A DNA stretch of 55,352 bases from Pseudomonadota bacterium (GCA_017881185.1 JADGRE010000010.1:1-55352), one strand, 5' to 3'. Positions 44,143 to 53,009 are shown, counted from the stretch's first letter. Notes: generated by a model not told the origin, from the sequence alone. Numbers and translations are program-made.

Positions 44143-44171
44143 TTGCGCCGCGCAGCGGGGCTGCATAGGGT
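44143..44171 (+). promoter_or_regulatory. promoter before manC, leaderless-type spacing
   Basis: TTGCGC (44143-44148), 17-nt spacer, TAGGGT (44166-44171), 6 nt, ATG at 44178. The gene has no ribosome site in front of its ATG, consistent with leaderless translation. Confidence 0.45.
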
Positions 44172-44177
44172 TCGCGC

Positions 44178-45272
44178 ATGGATGAGGTCTTTGCGGTCAT
44201 CATGGCCGGGGGTTCTGGAACCCGGTTCTGGCCACTGTCACGCAGCGCTTGGCCCAAGCAGTTCCTGGCTCTCGCGGATGCCGGCAGCGGCAGCGCGGGC
44301 GAGTCGCTTCTGCAGCAGACCGTGCGCCGGCTACAGGGTGTAGTTGCGCCCGATCACGTGCTGGTCGTGACCTCGCACCGCCACGCGCAGGCCACGCGCG
44401 AACAGCTGCCCGAGCTGCCACCAGGCAACGTGCTCGGTGAGCCGGAGGGCCGCAACACGGCGCCTTGCATCGCCTGGGCGGCCGCCCACGTGGCAGCGCG
44501 CGCCCCCAAAGGCGTGATGGCTGTGCTGCCAGCCGACCCGCACATCGCCGACCCGGTCGCGTACCGGGCCGTGCTCGGGCGCGCCATCGCGGCCGCGCGC
44601 GAGGGGGGCCTCGTGACCATCGGGGTGACTCCGACGCGACCAGAGACCGGCTACGGCTACATCGAGGTCGGCGAAGCACTGGGGGCCGGGGGCGTCAAGC
44701 GCGTCAAGCGCTTCGTGGAGAAGCCTGATCTCTACCGCGCACAACAATTCGTTGCAGATGGCAACTTCCTCTGGAACAGTGGCATGTTCTTCTTCCGGGC
44801 CGACATCGTGCTCGGCGAGCTCGAACGGCAGCTGCCAGACCTGCACGAATTCGCGCGCGCCTGTCAGAAGCAGCTGGCGCAAGGCGGCGGCGCTGACGAA
44901 GAGCTGGTGCACTCGCGCTACGCCACACTGACGTCGATCTCTATCGACCACGGCGTGATGGAAAAGGCGCAAGACCTGCGCGTGGTGCCGGGCACCTTTG
45001 GTTGGTACGACATCGGCAGCTGGACCACCGCGTACGAGCTGGCGCACAAGGATGCCGAGAAGAACGCCGTGCAAGGTGAGGCCTCGCTGGTCGACTCGCA
45101 GGGCTGCTACGTGCGCGGCGAGGCCGGCAAGCTCATCGCCTTGATTGGCGTGCGCGACATGGTGGTAGTCGACACCGAGGACGCGCTGCTCATCATGCCG
45201 CGCGAGCGCGCACAAGACGTGCGACGCGTGGTCGAGGCTCTGAAGGCCAAGAAGGCCACGAAGTATCTATAG
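44178..45272 (+). CDS. manC: mannose-1-phosphate guanylyltransferase
   Basis: Makes GDP-mannose from mannose-1-phosphate and GTP for surface polysaccharide or glycan synthesis. 364 aa, so only the nucleotidyltransferase part without the isomerase domain of the bifunctional ManC/AlgA. Motifs: MAGGSGTRFWPLSRSAWPKQ, EPEGRNTAPCIAWAA, VLPADPHI, RPETGYGYIEVG, FVEKPDLYRA, NFLWNSGMFFFRA and FGWYDIGSWTTAY. The gene ends in the first unit of a 12-bp repeat and is followed by manB. Confidence 0.95.
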   Translation: MDEVFAVIMAGGSGTRFWPLSRSAWPKQFLALADAGSGSAGESLLQQTVRRLQGVVAPDHVLVVTSHRHAQATREQLPELPPGNVLGEPEGRNTAPCIAWAAAHVAARAPKGVMAVLPADPHIADPVAYRAVLGRAIAAAREGGLVTIGVTPTRPETGYGYIEVGEALGAGGVKRVKRFVEKPDLYRAQQFVADGNFLWNSGMFFFRADIVLGELERQLPDLHEFARACQKQLAQGGGADEELVHSRYATLTSISIDHGVMEKAQDLRVVPGTFGWYDIGSWTTAYELAHKDAEKNAVQGEASLVDSQGCYVRGEAGKLIALIGVRDMVVVDTEDALLIMPRERAQDVRRVVEALKAKKATKYL

Positions 45273-45310
45273 ACGTATCTATAGACGTATCTATAGACGT
45301 ATCTATAGAC
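45263..45310 (+). repeat. 12-bp tandem repeat covering the manC stop codon
   Basis: Four perfect copies of GTATCTATAGAC (45263-45310), then a degenerate GCATCT. The first copy contains the last codons and TAG stop of manC, so the 3' end of the gene has been multiplied into the gap before manB. Each copy repeats in-frame stop TAG. Confidence 0.95.
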
Positions 45311-45329
45311 GCATCTCCCTGAGGCACCC

Positions 45330-46682
45330 ATGAATCCGCAGATCTTCCGTGAATATGACATCCGAGGTGTGGCTGACCGCGACCTCACCGACGAGGTCGT
45401 GACCAACCTCGGGCGCGCAGTGGGCACCTTCCTTTCGCGCCGTGGCAGCAAACGCATCGTGCTCAGCCGCGATTGTCGCCTCAGCTCGCCGCGGCTGCAT
45501 ACTGCACTGCGCCAGGGCTTGCTCGAGACGGGCTTGAGATTGATCGACATCGGCGTCGGACCGACGCCCATGATGTACTTCGCCGTGTTTCATCTGGACA
45601 CCGATGGCGGCGTACAGATCACCGGCAGCCACAACCCGCCCGGTGACAACGGCTTCAAGCTGATGAGCGGCAAGACCACGCTCGCCGGCGACGAGATTCG
45701 CGAGCTGCGCACGATGATCGATGCGCGCGACTTCGACTTGCCGGGCGGCGGTCAGAGCGAGGCGTTCGATCCGCTGCCGGCGTACGCGGGCTACATGCAG
45801 GGCAACATTCGCCTGGCACGCACGAACCTGCGTTTCGCCATCGACGCGGGCAACGGGGCGGGTGGTCCCACGGCCTTGCTGGCCATGCGCAGCTTGGGGC
45901 TGTCGCCGGATGCGATGTACTGCGAGATGGACGGTGCGTTTCCCAATCACCACCCGGACCCCTCGTTGCCCGAGAACGTCGAAGAGCTGGTGCAGCGCGT
46001 GTTGCGCGACGGCCTCGAGTTCGGCATCGCCTACGACGGCGACGCCGACCGCATCGGCGTGGTCGACAACAAGGGCAACGTGGTATTCGGCGACCGCCTG
46101 ATGATCTTGCTGTCGCGCAGCATCCTCGCGCGCCACCCTGGCGCGGCGATCTTGGGTGAGGTGAAGTGCTCGCAGACGCTCTACGACGACGTCGCAGCGC
46201 ACGGGGGCCGGCCTATCGTGTGGAAGACCGGTCACTCGCTGATCAAGAAGAAGATGAAAGAGGAGCACGCGCTGCTCGCAGGCGAGATGAGCGGACACGT
46301 ATTCTTTGCCGACCGCTACTTCGGCTACGACGACGCGGTGTATGCCTCCCTGCGCTTGATCGAGATCCTGGCCGAGAGCGAGCTGACGTTGCATCAGCTG
46401 CTGGCCGACGTGCCGCAGACCTGCTCGACCCCAGAGCTGCGCGTGGACTGCCCGGACGAGGTGAAGTTCGGCGTGGTCGAGCGCGTGCTCGCGCATTACC
46501 GCGCGACCCATGACGTGCTCGACGTGGACGGAGCCCGAGTAAACTTCGAAGGCGGCTGGGGCCTCGTGCGTGCGTCCAACACGCAGCCGGCGCTCGTGCT
46601 GCGTTTCGAGGCCACCAGCGACGCACGCTTGCAGCAGATCCGCGACGAAGTCGAGGCCGTGGTGCGCGACGCGCGCGGCTGA
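45330..46682 (+). CDS. manB: phosphomannomutase/phosphoglucomutase
   Basis: Interconverts hexose 6- and 1-phosphates; supplies mannose-1-phosphate to ManC. 450 aa, normal for the alpha-D-phosphohexomutase family. Motifs in order: FREYDIRGVADRDLT at the N-terminus, the active-site Ser in ITGSHNPPGDNGFKL, metal loop AYDGDADRIGVVD, sugar loop AGEMSGHVFF, and phosphate loop VRASNTQPALVLRFE. ATG at 45330 after CCCTGAGG. Probably co-transcribed with manC. Whether it prefers mannose or glucose phosphates (AlgC type) cannot be read off. Confidence 0.95.
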   Translation: MNPQIFREYDIRGVADRDLTDEVVTNLGRAVGTFLSRRGSKRIVLSRDCRLSSPRLHTALRQGLLETGLRLIDIGVGPTPMMYFAVFHLDTDGGVQITGSHNPPGDNGFKLMSGKTTLAGDEIRELRTMIDARDFDLPGGGQSEAFDPLPAYAGYMQGNIRLARTNLRFAIDAGNGAGGPTALLAMRSLGLSPDAMYCEMDGAFPNHHPDPSLPENVEELVQRVLRDGLEFGIAYDGDADRIGVVDNKGNVVFGDRLMILLSRSILARHPGAAILGEVKCSQTLYDDVAAHGGRPIVWKTGHSLIKKKMKEEHALLAGEMSGHVFFADRYFGYDDAVYASLRLIEILAESELTLHQLLADVPQTCSTPELRVDCPDEVKFGVVERVLAHYRATHDVLDVDGARVNFEGGWGLVRASNTQPALVLRFEATSDARLQQIRDEVEAVVRDARG

Positions 46683-46698
46683 GGCGCAGGCGTTTGCG

Positions 46699-46713
46699 GG
46701 CCGCCGCGCGGCC
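46699..46713. terminator. GC hairpin between convergent genes
   Basis: GGCCG-CCGCG-CGGCC in the 48-bp gap between manB and the convergent membrane-protein gene. No T-run on either side, so a bidirectional terminator is only a possibility. Confidence 0.25.
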
Positions 46714-46730
46714 GGCGCGTTCGCGGGGGC

Positions 46731-48362
46731 TCAGTGGTCGTGACGTGGCGACAGCTGCATCTCGACGCTGGCCACGCGCTTGCCATCTCGTTCGTGGAAG
46801 TCGGCTGCATCGAGGTGGCGGCGCACGACTTGGTGGCCCTTCAGGTACACGAGCAGCTCGTAGTCGTGATCGAGCGGTAGGTTTTCGACCCGCACCTCGG
46901 GGGTGAAGCCGATCAGCTGGTACACGCGTGCGCCCGGCGGGGCGGTGATCACGCGCACCGTCCCGAGCGATCCGGTGGGCGTACCCACGTCGTGAGACAG
47001 GAGCGTGGGGCCCAGATCGAGCTCGTCGCCCTTCCCGGCTTCTTTGCCGGTCTGCATCGCGAGCTCGTAGCGCGGTTGGCCGGCACCCTTCTCCCAGACG
47101 GCGTCGCTCGGCACTACAGCGCGCGCCGGAGCGCGACCGTCCGCGAGCGCAACGAACTCTTGCGCGACGCCGATGGGTAGATCGGTCGCGAGCGCCGGAC
47201 CGTTGCCGATCCACAGAAACACTTGCGCTCGAGCGGGCGTAGAGCCGACTTGCAGCTCGCCGACCCGCACCGCCGCGTTGACCGGGGTCGGTGTAGCGGC
47301 CGCGGAGCGCGCAGCTTTGGCAGTCTCGCTCATGCCGAGCAAGCGCCGCGCAGCTTGCTGCCCGACCAGCAGATAAGCCGTAGCGAGCACCACTGCGACG
47401 ATCACGAGCAGACCACCGAGCACGACTCCGCCTGAGAGGCCGCGCTGGGTCTCGGCAGCTTCGAAGAGCAGATCGGTATGCACGGCGGGCCCACGCGGCG
47501 CGCGCTGCGCGGGCAGAGCGGTGGCGGCGGTCGCGGCAGCGCTGGCATGCATCGGCGTAGTGACCGGGGCGCTGTCGGCTTCGCCGCCATCAGCTGCGAA
47601 AGCAGCCTCGGCTCGATGCGGACGAGCGCGCGTGGGTGGCGGGTCGCTCGTGTTGACGTCGCGGCGGTCATCATGGAGCCTCGCGATGCCGACAGACGGC
47701 GGGGCCGGTGGCGGCAGCACGTCGGGCAGCACCGCGGGCGCAGGGTTCGGCTGGGCGGCTTGCGCGGGCAACGACGGGATCGCGGCTGCGAGCTCGCGCA
47801 CTTGCGCCGGGCTCGCTTCGGGTGCAGGTGACAAGCCGAGCAAGGCATCCAGCTCTGCATCCACGGCTTTGCCGTCAGGCGCGTTGCGCGGACGAGTGCT
47901 CGAGCGCTCGCCGCTCTTGCGCGCTTCACGCAACATGCGCGAGAGAATGCGCCGCGTGGCGCCGCGGTTGAGCGGCAGGAGACACGCTTCCAGCTCGTCA
48001 CGCAGGCGCTCGATCGTGGGGTCGCTCGGCCCGTGCTCCACCAGCGCGAGCAACATCTCGGGAACGCCCGGCGCCGAGCACACCAAGAGGTCGCCGAGTA
48101 GCACGAGCATCGCGCGCACACCATCCGCTTGGCTCACGCGGGCCGCGCCCGGCATGACCGTGATCTCGCCGATCTCGCCGATGACGAGGTCGGCGCTGCG
48201 CAAGCGCACCGGGGCGTCGAGCAGCTGCTCGCAGGCCTCCAGCACGAGGAACGCGCCAATCTCGGACGGCAAGGGAATGCCCTTACGCTTGAGCGCGCCG
48301 AGCAACAGGTCGAGACCCACCTCGGCGTCGTGCTCCCTCAACTCGTCTCGGGGCTGTTCCAT
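46731..48362 (-). CDS. membrane protein with PEGA-like periplasmic domain
   Basis: Protein of 543 aa. A cytoplasmic N-terminal domain of about 150 residues (LDLLLGALKRKGIPLPSEIG, LLDAPVRLRSADLVIGEIGE, MLLALVEHGPSDPTIERLRD) resembles segments that accompany myxobacterial kinases. It is followed by a long Ala/Pro/Arg-rich linker, one membrane helix (VVLGGLLVIVAVVLATAYLL), and a periplasmic region ending in a PEGA-like domain (LGTVRVITAPPGARVYQLIG, NLPLDHDYELLVYLKGHQVV). There is no kinase domain. ATG at 48362; convergent with manB. Function unknown. Confidence 0.75.
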   Translation of the reverse strand: MEQPRDELREHDAEVGLDLLLGALKRKGIPLPSEIGAFLVLEACEQLLDAPVRLRSADLVIGEIGEITVMPGAARVSQADGVRAMLVLLGDLLVCSAPGVPEMLLALVEHGPSDPTIERLRDELEACLLPLNRGATRRILSRMLREARKSGERSSTRPRNAPDGKAVDAELDALLGLSPAPEASPAQVRELAAAIPSLPAQAAQPNPAPAVLPDVLPPPAPPSVGIARLHDDRRDVNTSDPPPTRARPHRAEAAFAADGGEADSAPVTTPMHASAAATAATALPAQRAPRGPAVHTDLLFEAAETQRGLSGGVVLGGLLVIVAVVLATAYLLVGQQAARRLLGMSETAKAARSAAATPTPVNAAVRVGELQVGSTPARAQVFLWIGNGPALATDLPIGVAQEFVALADGRAPARAVVPSDAVWEKGAGQPRYELAMQTGKEAGKGDELDLGPTLLSHDVGTPTGSLGTVRVITAPPGARVYQLIGFTPEVRVENLPLDHDYELLVYLKGHQVVRRHLDAADFHERDGKRVASVEMQLSPRHDH

Positions 48363-48456
48363 GCATTGCGCCTGAACGTCGCAGCAGTATCGCAAGAACG
48401 TCGGGTTTTGCCAGGGTTCAGGGGAGAACCGGCATGCCGGGGCGCACGGACTGGCG

Positions 48457-49182
48457 TCATTCGGCAGACATGCCAGCGGCTTCGAACGCCTCGGGGATGG
48501 AAAACGCGCCGGACAAGAGCGCCCTGCCGCACACGGCCGCGCGCACGCCGCGCTGCGCCAGCGAGCGGATGTGCGCGAGCTCGCCGATGCCGCCCGAGGC
48601 GATCACGGTCGCCGAAACTGCAGCTTGCAGCGCGAGTGTGGCATCGACATCGGGGCCTTCGCGGGTGCCATCGCGCGCAATCACCGTGTGCAAGATGGCC
48701 CCGACACCCCACGCGTCGACCTCGCGCGCCAGCTCGCGCGCGCTGCGGCCGCTGGCCTCGAGCCAACCCTCCACCGCCACCTCGCCATCACGTTCGTCGA
48801 CGGCGACCACGACAGCACCTGGATGCTGCTCGCACAAGCGCTTCACCAGTGCCGGTTGCTTCACCGCTGCGGTGCCAAGCACGACACGGCTCGCACCGGC
48901 CGACAGCCAGCGTTTGGCCGTGCTCTCGTCGCGGATCCCGCCACCCACCTGGATGCGCATCGGCACGCTGCGCAGGATGGACTCCATCACCGCCAAGTTG
49001 CGCGGCTCGCCGTCGCGAGCGCCATCCAGATCGACGACATGCAGCGAACGCGCGCCCGCGTCGTAGAACACGCGCGCCTGTTCCACCGGGCGCTCCGAGT
49101 ACACGGTGACTTGGTCGTAGCGGCCGCGCTGCAAGCGCACCACCTTGCCGCCGAGCAAGTCGATGGCGGGGATGAGCTCCAT
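48457..49182 (-). CDS. hisA: phosphoribosylformimino-AICAR ribotide isomerase
   Basis: Histidine pathway isomerase of 241 aa, a TIM barrel with two phosphate sites. Motifs: ELIPAIDLLGGKVVRLQRG (catalytic Asp), VHVVDLDGARDG, IQVGGGIRDESTAKRWL, VVAVDERDGEVAVEGW, HTVIARDGTREGPD and IASGGIGELAHI. ATG at 49182, only 5 bp after the hisB stop. The amidotransferase gene hisH, often between hisB and hisA, is not here. Confidence 0.95.
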   Translation of the reverse strand: MELIPAIDLLGGKVVRLQRGRYDQVTVYSERPVEQARVFYDAGARSLHVVDLDGARDGEPRNLAVMESILRSVPMRIQVGGGIRDESTAKRWLSAGASRVVLGTAAVKQPALVKRLCEQHPGAVVVAVDERDGEVAVEGWLEASGRSARELAREVDAWGVGAILHTVIARDGTREGPDVDATLALQAAVSATVIASGGIGELAHIRSLAQRGVRAAVCGRALLSGAFSIPEAFEAAGMSAE

Positions 49183-49187
49183 CGCAA

Positions 49188-49781
49188 CTACTCCGTGAGC
49201 GTGCCCTTGGTCGAGGGAATCTCGCCCGAGCGCGGATCGATCTCGACCGCGTCGCGCAACGCGCGCGCGAACGCCTTGAAGCAGATCTCGATGATGTGGT
49301 GCAGCACTTGGCCTTCGACCAGGTGCATGTGCAGGTTGCAGCCGACGCCGCGCGCGAAGCCTTCGAAGAACACCTCGGCCAGCTCGGTGTCGAAGTCGCC
49401 GACTTTTGCCTTGGGCATGGGCACGCGCCACACGAAGTGGGGTCGGCCGGAGAGATCGAGCGCGCAGGTCACGCAGGCTTCGTCCATCGGCAAGGTGGCC
49501 GAGCCATAGCGGCGGATGCCCTTCTTGTCGCCGAGCGCACGCGCCACGGCCTGCCCGAGCACGATGGCCAGGTCTTCGGTGGTGTGGTGGCCGTCGATCT
49601 CGGTGTCGCCCTTGGCTTCGACCTTGAGGTCGAGCATGCCGTGGCGACCGAGCTGGTCGAGCATGTGGCTGAGAAAGGGCAGCGGCGTGTCGATATGGTG
49701 CACACCACTGCCGTCGAGATTCACCTCGATGCGGATGCTGGTCTCGCGCGTCTTGCGCTCAATTATAGCCTTGCGGGACAT
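49188..49781 (-). CDS. hisB: imidazoleglycerol-phosphate dehydratase
   Basis: Histidine step 6/7 enzyme of 197 aa, monofunctional (no N-terminal phosphatase as in E. coli HisB). Mn-binding repeats are present: FLSHMLDQLGRHGMLDLKV, DGHHTTEDLAIVLGQAV, MDEACVTCALDLSGRPHF and GQVLHHIIEICFKAFARALR. The usual DTGIPFLDHM segment reads DTPLPFLSHM. ATG at 49781; a GTG six codons upstream is an alternative. Forms a two-gene unit with hisA. Confidence 0.95.
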   Translation of the reverse strand: MSRKAIIERKTRETSIRIEVNLDGSGVHHIDTPLPFLSHMLDQLGRHGMLDLKVEAKGDTEIDGHHTTEDLAIVLGQAVARALGDKKGIRRYGSATLPMDEACVTCALDLSGRPHFVWRVPMPKAKVGDFDTELAEVFFEGFARGVGCNLHMHLVEGQVLHHIIEICFKAFARALRDAVEIDPRSGEIPSTKGTLTE

Positions 49782-49854
49782 CGCGCCCGAAGATAGCACG
49801 GAGCGCCTGGCGCGCCCGATTTCTGGGCGAAGGGCCCCGCCCGCAGTGCACGCC

Positions 49855-50337
49855 TCAGAGCGGCTTCTGCAGCGCTTCGATCTCCGCGAGCTTGCGCTGG
49901 ATGGCCTCGTTGCTCGGCTCGTGCGTGAGGGCGATCTGGTAGTTGAGCTTGGCCTGCTTGTAGTCGCCGCTGCGCAGCGCTTGTTCGGCTTTGGTCACGA
50001 ATGGGCGAGCCCGGGTGGAGTGCACCTCGACCTGGCCGGGTGCCGCGCTCGGCCGGGCGCTCACCCGCACCTGCTCGGTGTCCAAGCGCAGCGCTCCCAA
50101 CGCCAGCTGCGCGTCATACGCGCGGCGCTGCTCGAAGTGCGTGAGCACGCGATAGGCCTCAGTGCCCCGCCGATAGATGCGCGTGACCTTGGCCACGGTC
50201 TCGGGGTCGCCGACGTGACGATCGGGGTGATAGCGCCGCGCGAAGGCCCGGAATGCGGCCTTGATCGCATCGACGCTGGCGTCCTGCGCCACACCCAAGA
50301 GCGCGTAGTAGTCGAGCTCGTCCAGTCGCTTTGCCAC
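49855..50337 (-). CDS. DnaJ-domain protein with C-terminal TPR-like helices
   Basis: J-domain co-chaperone of 160 aa. J domain at about 9-70 with HPD at 37-39 (FRAFARRYHPDRHVGDP), which stimulates Hsp70 ATPase. A basic linker follows, then two helices of TPR type (AEQALRSGDYKQAKLNYQIA, LTHEPSNEAIQRKLAEIEAL). It lacks the Gly/Phe and zinc regions of housekeeping DnaJ, so it is a class III J protein. GTG at 50337. It begins 32 bp after the stop of the unusual Hsp70 gene on the same strand and is very likely its dedicated partner. Confidence 0.9.
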   Translation of the reverse strand: MAKRLDELDYYALLGVAQDASVDAIKAAFRAFARRYHPDRHVGDPETVAKVTRIYRRGTEAYRVLTHFEQRRAYDAQLALGALRLDTEQVRVSARPSAAPGQVEVHSTRARPFVTKAEQALRSGDYKQAKLNYQIALTHEPSNEAIQRKLAEIEALQKPL

Positions 50338-50343
50338 GATCGC

Positions 50344-50373
50344 TAGCTAAGCACCGCGCAACCCACAACTCAA
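50344..50373 (-). promoter_or_regulatory. promoter before the DnaJ-domain gene, leaderless-type spacing
   Basis: Minus strand: TTGAGT (50373-50368, overlapping the Hsp70 stop), 18-nt spacer, TAGCTA (50349-50344), 6 nt, GTG at 50337. The -10 ends in A rather than T. It may add transcripts to those from the Hsp70 promoter. Confidence 0.35.
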
Positions 50374-53009
50374 CGCGCCTTGGTCGCGCCGCCCTGACGC
50401 GCTTGCATGCGGCCAATCTCCGCGTCGTCGATCGCGCCGACCAAGCTGATCTTGATCGCCTGCGCGCGGCCCGTGGTGCGATCGGTCGCCTTGACGTTGA
50501 GCGTGCCGTCCGCGTCGATGAGGAACTGCACGGCGATACTCACTTCGCCGCGCCGGCCGGGACGCAGGCCGACCAGATCGAGCTTGCCGAGCACCTGATT
50601 GCTGTCGGTGCGGCGCGATTCGCCTTGGCACACGCGGATGCTCACGGTGGCCTGGTTATCCTGACTCGTGGAGAAGATGCGTGTCTGCTCGGTGGGGATG
50701 GGCGAGTTGCGAGCGATGAGCGACTCGCAGTAGCCACCCGCGGTCTCCACTGCCAAGGTGTGCGGCGTGACGTCGAGCAGCAACATCGGCGTGCCGGCGC
50801 GCGCCGGGGCCGGGAACTGACTCTGACTGACGCTCGAAGCAGTGGTAGGCGCAGCGACCGGTGTGACCGTGCGCGCCACTTCAGCGACGGTAACCTTGGC
50901 TGCTGGCGCCACAGGCCGTGAGACCGTGCCCGGTGAGCTTGGCTCGACGCGGCTGGGCGCCTCCGGTGCTGCTGCCGGCGAGACGCGCGCAGCCGCGGCT
51001 GGTGCAGGTGCAGGTGCTGCGGCCGGCAGCTCGGGCGCAGCAAGCGGCGGCACTGGTTGCGCGGGCGCTGGCGCGCGCATCGACGCGCGAACCACGGCTT
51101 TCGCCTTCGGCGTCTCCGCGAGCGTCTTGGTCGGTGGCGCGGCCGGAGCCGCTGGGATGGGCGGCGCGACCAACGATGGCGACGGCCGCAGCTCGGCCTT
51201 CAATGCAGACGGCAAGTCTTCCTGCGTGACTTCGTCGTCATCACCCGCCAACGGAGAGCCGCCTGCCTCTGCCGGCACAGGCGGCGCCTTGATCGCCCCG
51301 GAGGGTGCCGGCGGTCGGTTGCCCCGAGCGCTCGGCATCTGCGATGGCCGCACGCCCGCTTTCGCACCTGGCGTCTCGGCCAAGGTGGAGCTGGCGGACC
51401 TCGTCACGACGGGGACGGCCGGCGCCTGCGGTCCGCTCTGTTGGCGTGCGCTCTCCATCACGGCAGCCAGCGGCGGCGGCTTCGATAGGTTGGAAGCTGC
51501 AGCTGACGGCGGCGTGGGTGGCAGCGGCGCCTTCGAGCCGACCCCGGTGAGAGTGGACTTCAGCGACGGGCCGGACTGCGGCGGCCCTGCGACAGGGGCT
51601 GCGCCGATGCGCGTGGAATCGCTGTCGGAGCGGGTCGCGACCGTCGTGGGCAGATCATCGAACGGCGTCGCGCTGCGTTTCTGCTCTGGCCCCGTGCCGA
51701 CGGTATCGCTGCGCGAGGCGACGCTCGTGGGTGCTTCGTCGAAGCCCGCGGTCGCATCCGACAGCGCCACGGTCGCAGGCCGGCTCGGCAGTGGCGCTTG
51801 CGAGAGCGATGACGGTGGACCGGAGAGCGTCTTGGTCAGCGGGCGCAGCGATTGCGCAGGTTTTGCCGCCGACAGCGCATAGCCCTGCAACGCAGCGCCC
51901 TGCGCCACCACGAGATCGGGATCGACGCTCGACTGCGGCTCCATGCCGAAGTACTCACCGACCATCTGGCGCACCTTGGGCGTGCGCGTCTGACCACCGA
52001 CGAGAATCACGCCGTCGAGCTGCGCCGGCCGGATGCCCGCCAGCTTCAGCGCGTCTTGGCAGATGTCGAAGGTGCGACCGATGAGCTGGACGATCATCTG
52101 ATCGAGCTCCGAGCGCGCCAGCCGGAAGCTGAGATCGAGCGCCGCGCCAGCCTCGCCGTACGCGACCTCTTTCACGGTCGCCTCGGCGGTCTCCAACATC
52201 GACAGCTGGCACTTCACCCATTCGGCCGCCAAGCACACGCGCTCGTACGCCTGCACGTCTTGCTTCAGGTCGATGAAGTGCTGCGCGAGAAACTCGGCGA
52301 CCATGCGGTCGGCGATCAAGCGGTCGATGTCGTCGCCACCGAGGTAGGTATCGCCTGCGGTCGCAATCACCTCGATGACGTCGCCCGAAAGCTCGAGGAT
52401 CGATATGTCGAAGGTGCCGCCGCCAAGGTCGTACACGGCGATGCGCTGGTTGCTCTGCGCGCGGAAGCCGTACGCCAGCGCCGCAGCGGTCGGCTCGTTC
52501 AAGATGCGCAGCACGTTCAAGCCCGCGATGCGCCCGGCATCGCGCGTGGCCATGCGTTGCAGCTCGTTGAAGCTCGCGGGCACGGTGATCACCGCGTTCA
52601 CGCACGACTGACCGAGCGCTTGTTCCGCGATGCTGCGCAGCTTGCGCAGCACGAACGAGGAAATCTCCGGCAACGAATAGGTCTCGTCGCGCACCCGCAC
52701 CACGACACCGCCGGTCGAGCCTTCCTCGAGCTTGAACGGCAAGCGCTCCGCAGCCTGGCGCACTTCGGGGCTGCGAAACGGCCGACCGATCAGACGCTTC
52801 ACCGAGAACACGGTGTTCTCGGCATCCACCAGCCGCCGGTCGCGCCCCGGATGACCAGTGAGGATCTGCCCCGACGGGTGGAACGACACGGTCGAAGGCG
52901 TGAGCAACTGTCCGTCGTCGTCACGCAGCACACGAACGCGCTGGTTGTCCGCGACCGCAACCACCGAATTGGTCGTTCCCAGATCGATGCCGAGAACGGG
53001 ACTGGCCAT
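50370..53009 (-). CDS. Hsp70 (DnaK-like) protein with about 360-residue linker and no lid
   Basis: Chaperone-like ATPase of 879 aa. The nucleotide-binding domain (1 to about 380) is complete: GIDLGTTNSVVAVAD, NAVITVPASFNELQR, ILNEPTAAALAYGF, VYDLGGGTFDISILE and VILVGGQTRTPKVRQMV. Instead of the usual short connector, residues about 381-740 are Pro/Ala/Ser/Thr-rich and contain two copies of a TLAETP.AKA.VR motif. The normal connector LLLDVTP then appears at about 743 and leads into the beta substrate domain (LAVETAGGYCESLIARNSPI, QFLIDADGTLNVKATDRTTG). The protein stops about 20 residues after it, so the helical lid is missing. AAGGAG lies 4 nt before the ATG. Confidence 0.93.
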   Translation of the reverse strand: MASPVLGIDLGTTNSVVAVADNQRVRVLRDDDGQLLTPSTVSFHPSGQILTGHPGRDRRLVDAENTVFSVKRLIGRPFRSPEVRQAAERLPFKLEEGSTGGVVVRVRDETYSLPEISSFVLRKLRSIAEQALGQSCVNAVITVPASFNELQRMATRDAGRIAGLNVLRILNEPTAAALAYGFRAQSNQRIAVYDLGGGTFDISILELSGDVIEVIATAGDTYLGGDDIDRLIADRMVAEFLAQHFIDLKQDVQAYERVCLAAEWVKCQLSMLETAEATVKEVAYGEAGAALDLSFRLARSELDQMIVQLIGRTFDICQDALKLAGIRPAQLDGVILVGGQTRTPKVRQMVGEYFGMEPQSSVDPDLVVAQGAALQGYALSAAKPAQSLRPLTKTLSGPPSSLSQAPLPSRPATVALSDATAGFDEAPTSVASRSDTVGTGPEQKRSATPFDDLPTTVATRSDSDSTRIGAAPVAGPPQSGPSLKSTLTGVGSKAPLPPTPPSAAASNLSKPPPLAAVMESARQQSGPQAPAVPVVTRSASSTLAETPGAKAGVRPSQMPSARGNRPPAPSGAIKAPPVPAEAGGSPLAGDDDEVTQEDLPSALKAELRPSPSLVAPPIPAAPAAPPTKTLAETPKAKAVVRASMRAPAPAQPVPPLAAPELPAAAPAPAPAAAARVSPAAAPEAPSRVEPSSPGTVSRPVAPAAKVTVAEVARTVTPVAAPTTASSVSQSQFPAPARAGTPMLLLDVTPHTLAVETAGGYCESLIARNSPIPTEQTRIFSTSQDNQATVSIRVCQGESRRTDSNQVLGKLDLVGLRPGRRGEVSIAVQFLIDADGTLNVKATDRTTGRAQAIKISLVGAIDDAEIGRMQARQGGATKAR

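Noticed and set aside
45263-45310. Possible attachment site of a mobile element
   Set aside because: No integrase, no tRNA and no foreign genes nearby; the unit is clearly derived from the end of manC.
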